A model generated the notes under the pieces. That model saw only the letters and a program-made list of their open reading frames with translations, had not been told where the DNA came from and did no database searches. A stretch of DNA of 64,000 nucleotides. Origin: Clostridiales bacterium. Its GTDB lineage: Bacteria > Bacillota > Clostridia > Christensenellales > Aristaeellaceae. This document shows, piece after piece, positions 63,883 to 64,000 of the stretch. Position 1 is the stretch's first letter, and each line of letters starts with the position of its first letter. Both the position numbers and the translations under genes were made by a program. The stretch lies in the NCBI GenBank assembly GCA_015056255.1, contig SVGP01000012.1, positions 21,059-85,058 on the forward strand. The letters are read 5' to 3'.

Positions 63883-64000
63883 TTAGTCGGCGAGGATCTT
63901 GATAACAACGCCGGAACCAACGGTGCGGCCACCTTCACGGATAGCGAAGCGGAGTCCTTCTTCGCAGGCGATGGGGGTGATCAGGTTGATTTCCATGTCG
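63883..64000 (-). CDS. tuf: Elongation factor Tu, C-terminal end only
   Basis: The last 38 residues of EF-Tu: [20 protein letters not shown], then [11 protein letters not shown] and KILAD before TAA. This is the end of domain III, which contacts aminoacyl-tRNA. The rest of the gene lies beyond the window edge. Confidence 0.95.
   Translation of the reverse strand, partial: DMEINLITPIACEEGLRFAIREGGRTVGSGVVIKILAD

Overview
The window is 64 kb of one bacterial chromosome from the Bacillota, probably class Clostridia. The supporting markers are a type III glutamine synthetase, a PASTA-domain kinase with its PP2C phosphatase, IreB next to RuvX, a T-box ahead of pheST, a YerC/PcrA/LigA operon, and many TTGNNN-17-TATAAT promoters with strong GGAGG ribosome sites. 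Gene density is high. I saw no tRNA, rRNA, CRISPR array, insertion sequence or prophage. An uncultured gut lineage is a reasonable guess but cannot be proved from this sequence.

Left part, mostly + strand (1-25 kb): the 3' end of glnN; the arginine pair argG-argH; a small cluster with a zinc-ribbon membrane protein, a Nudix hydrolase, a YdcF-like protein and a small membrane protein; degV; a long attenuator-like leader in front of an RsgA paralogue; a URO-D family gene on the other strand; a 1341-residue secreted SH3/NlpC-P60 protein; a HAD phosphatase fused to thymidylate kinase; an 1101-residue membrane protein that carries a decayed kinase N-lobe; a HelD-type helicase; the UPF0210/ACT pair; rpmB; and a CNNM/CorC-type transporter behind a leader-peptide attenuator.

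Middle part, nearly all - strand (25-48 kb): a housekeeping block of about twelve genes reads yicC-rpoZ-coaBC-priA-def-fmt-rsmB-rlmN-prpC-prkC-rsgA-rpe. It links translation start and rRNA modification, coenzyme A synthesis, replication restart and wall-sensing signalling. Upstream of it lie yerC-pcrA-ligA (helicase and ligase), T-box-controlled pheST, and ireB followed by a fused ruvX/UPF0473 gene.

Right part (48-64 kb): a five-gene Opp-type ABC importer on the - strand in which four of the five proteins are much larger than family norms (OppA 845, OppC 526, OppD 743, OppF 418 residues). It diverges from a GH2 beta-mannosidase-like gene, which suggests that the importer may carry oligosaccharides rather than peptides. 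Then come a divergent acetate-kinase-family gene back to back with a nitroreductase, a frameshifted GNAT/SCP2 acetyltransferase, and the 3' end of tuf. Three copies of an 80-bp nested palindrome sit in intergenic gaps.

The strongest candidates for new biology are the attenuated RsgA paralogue with its leader peptide, the enlarged Opp transporter, the membrane protein with a vestigial kinase lobe, and the two gene fusions.
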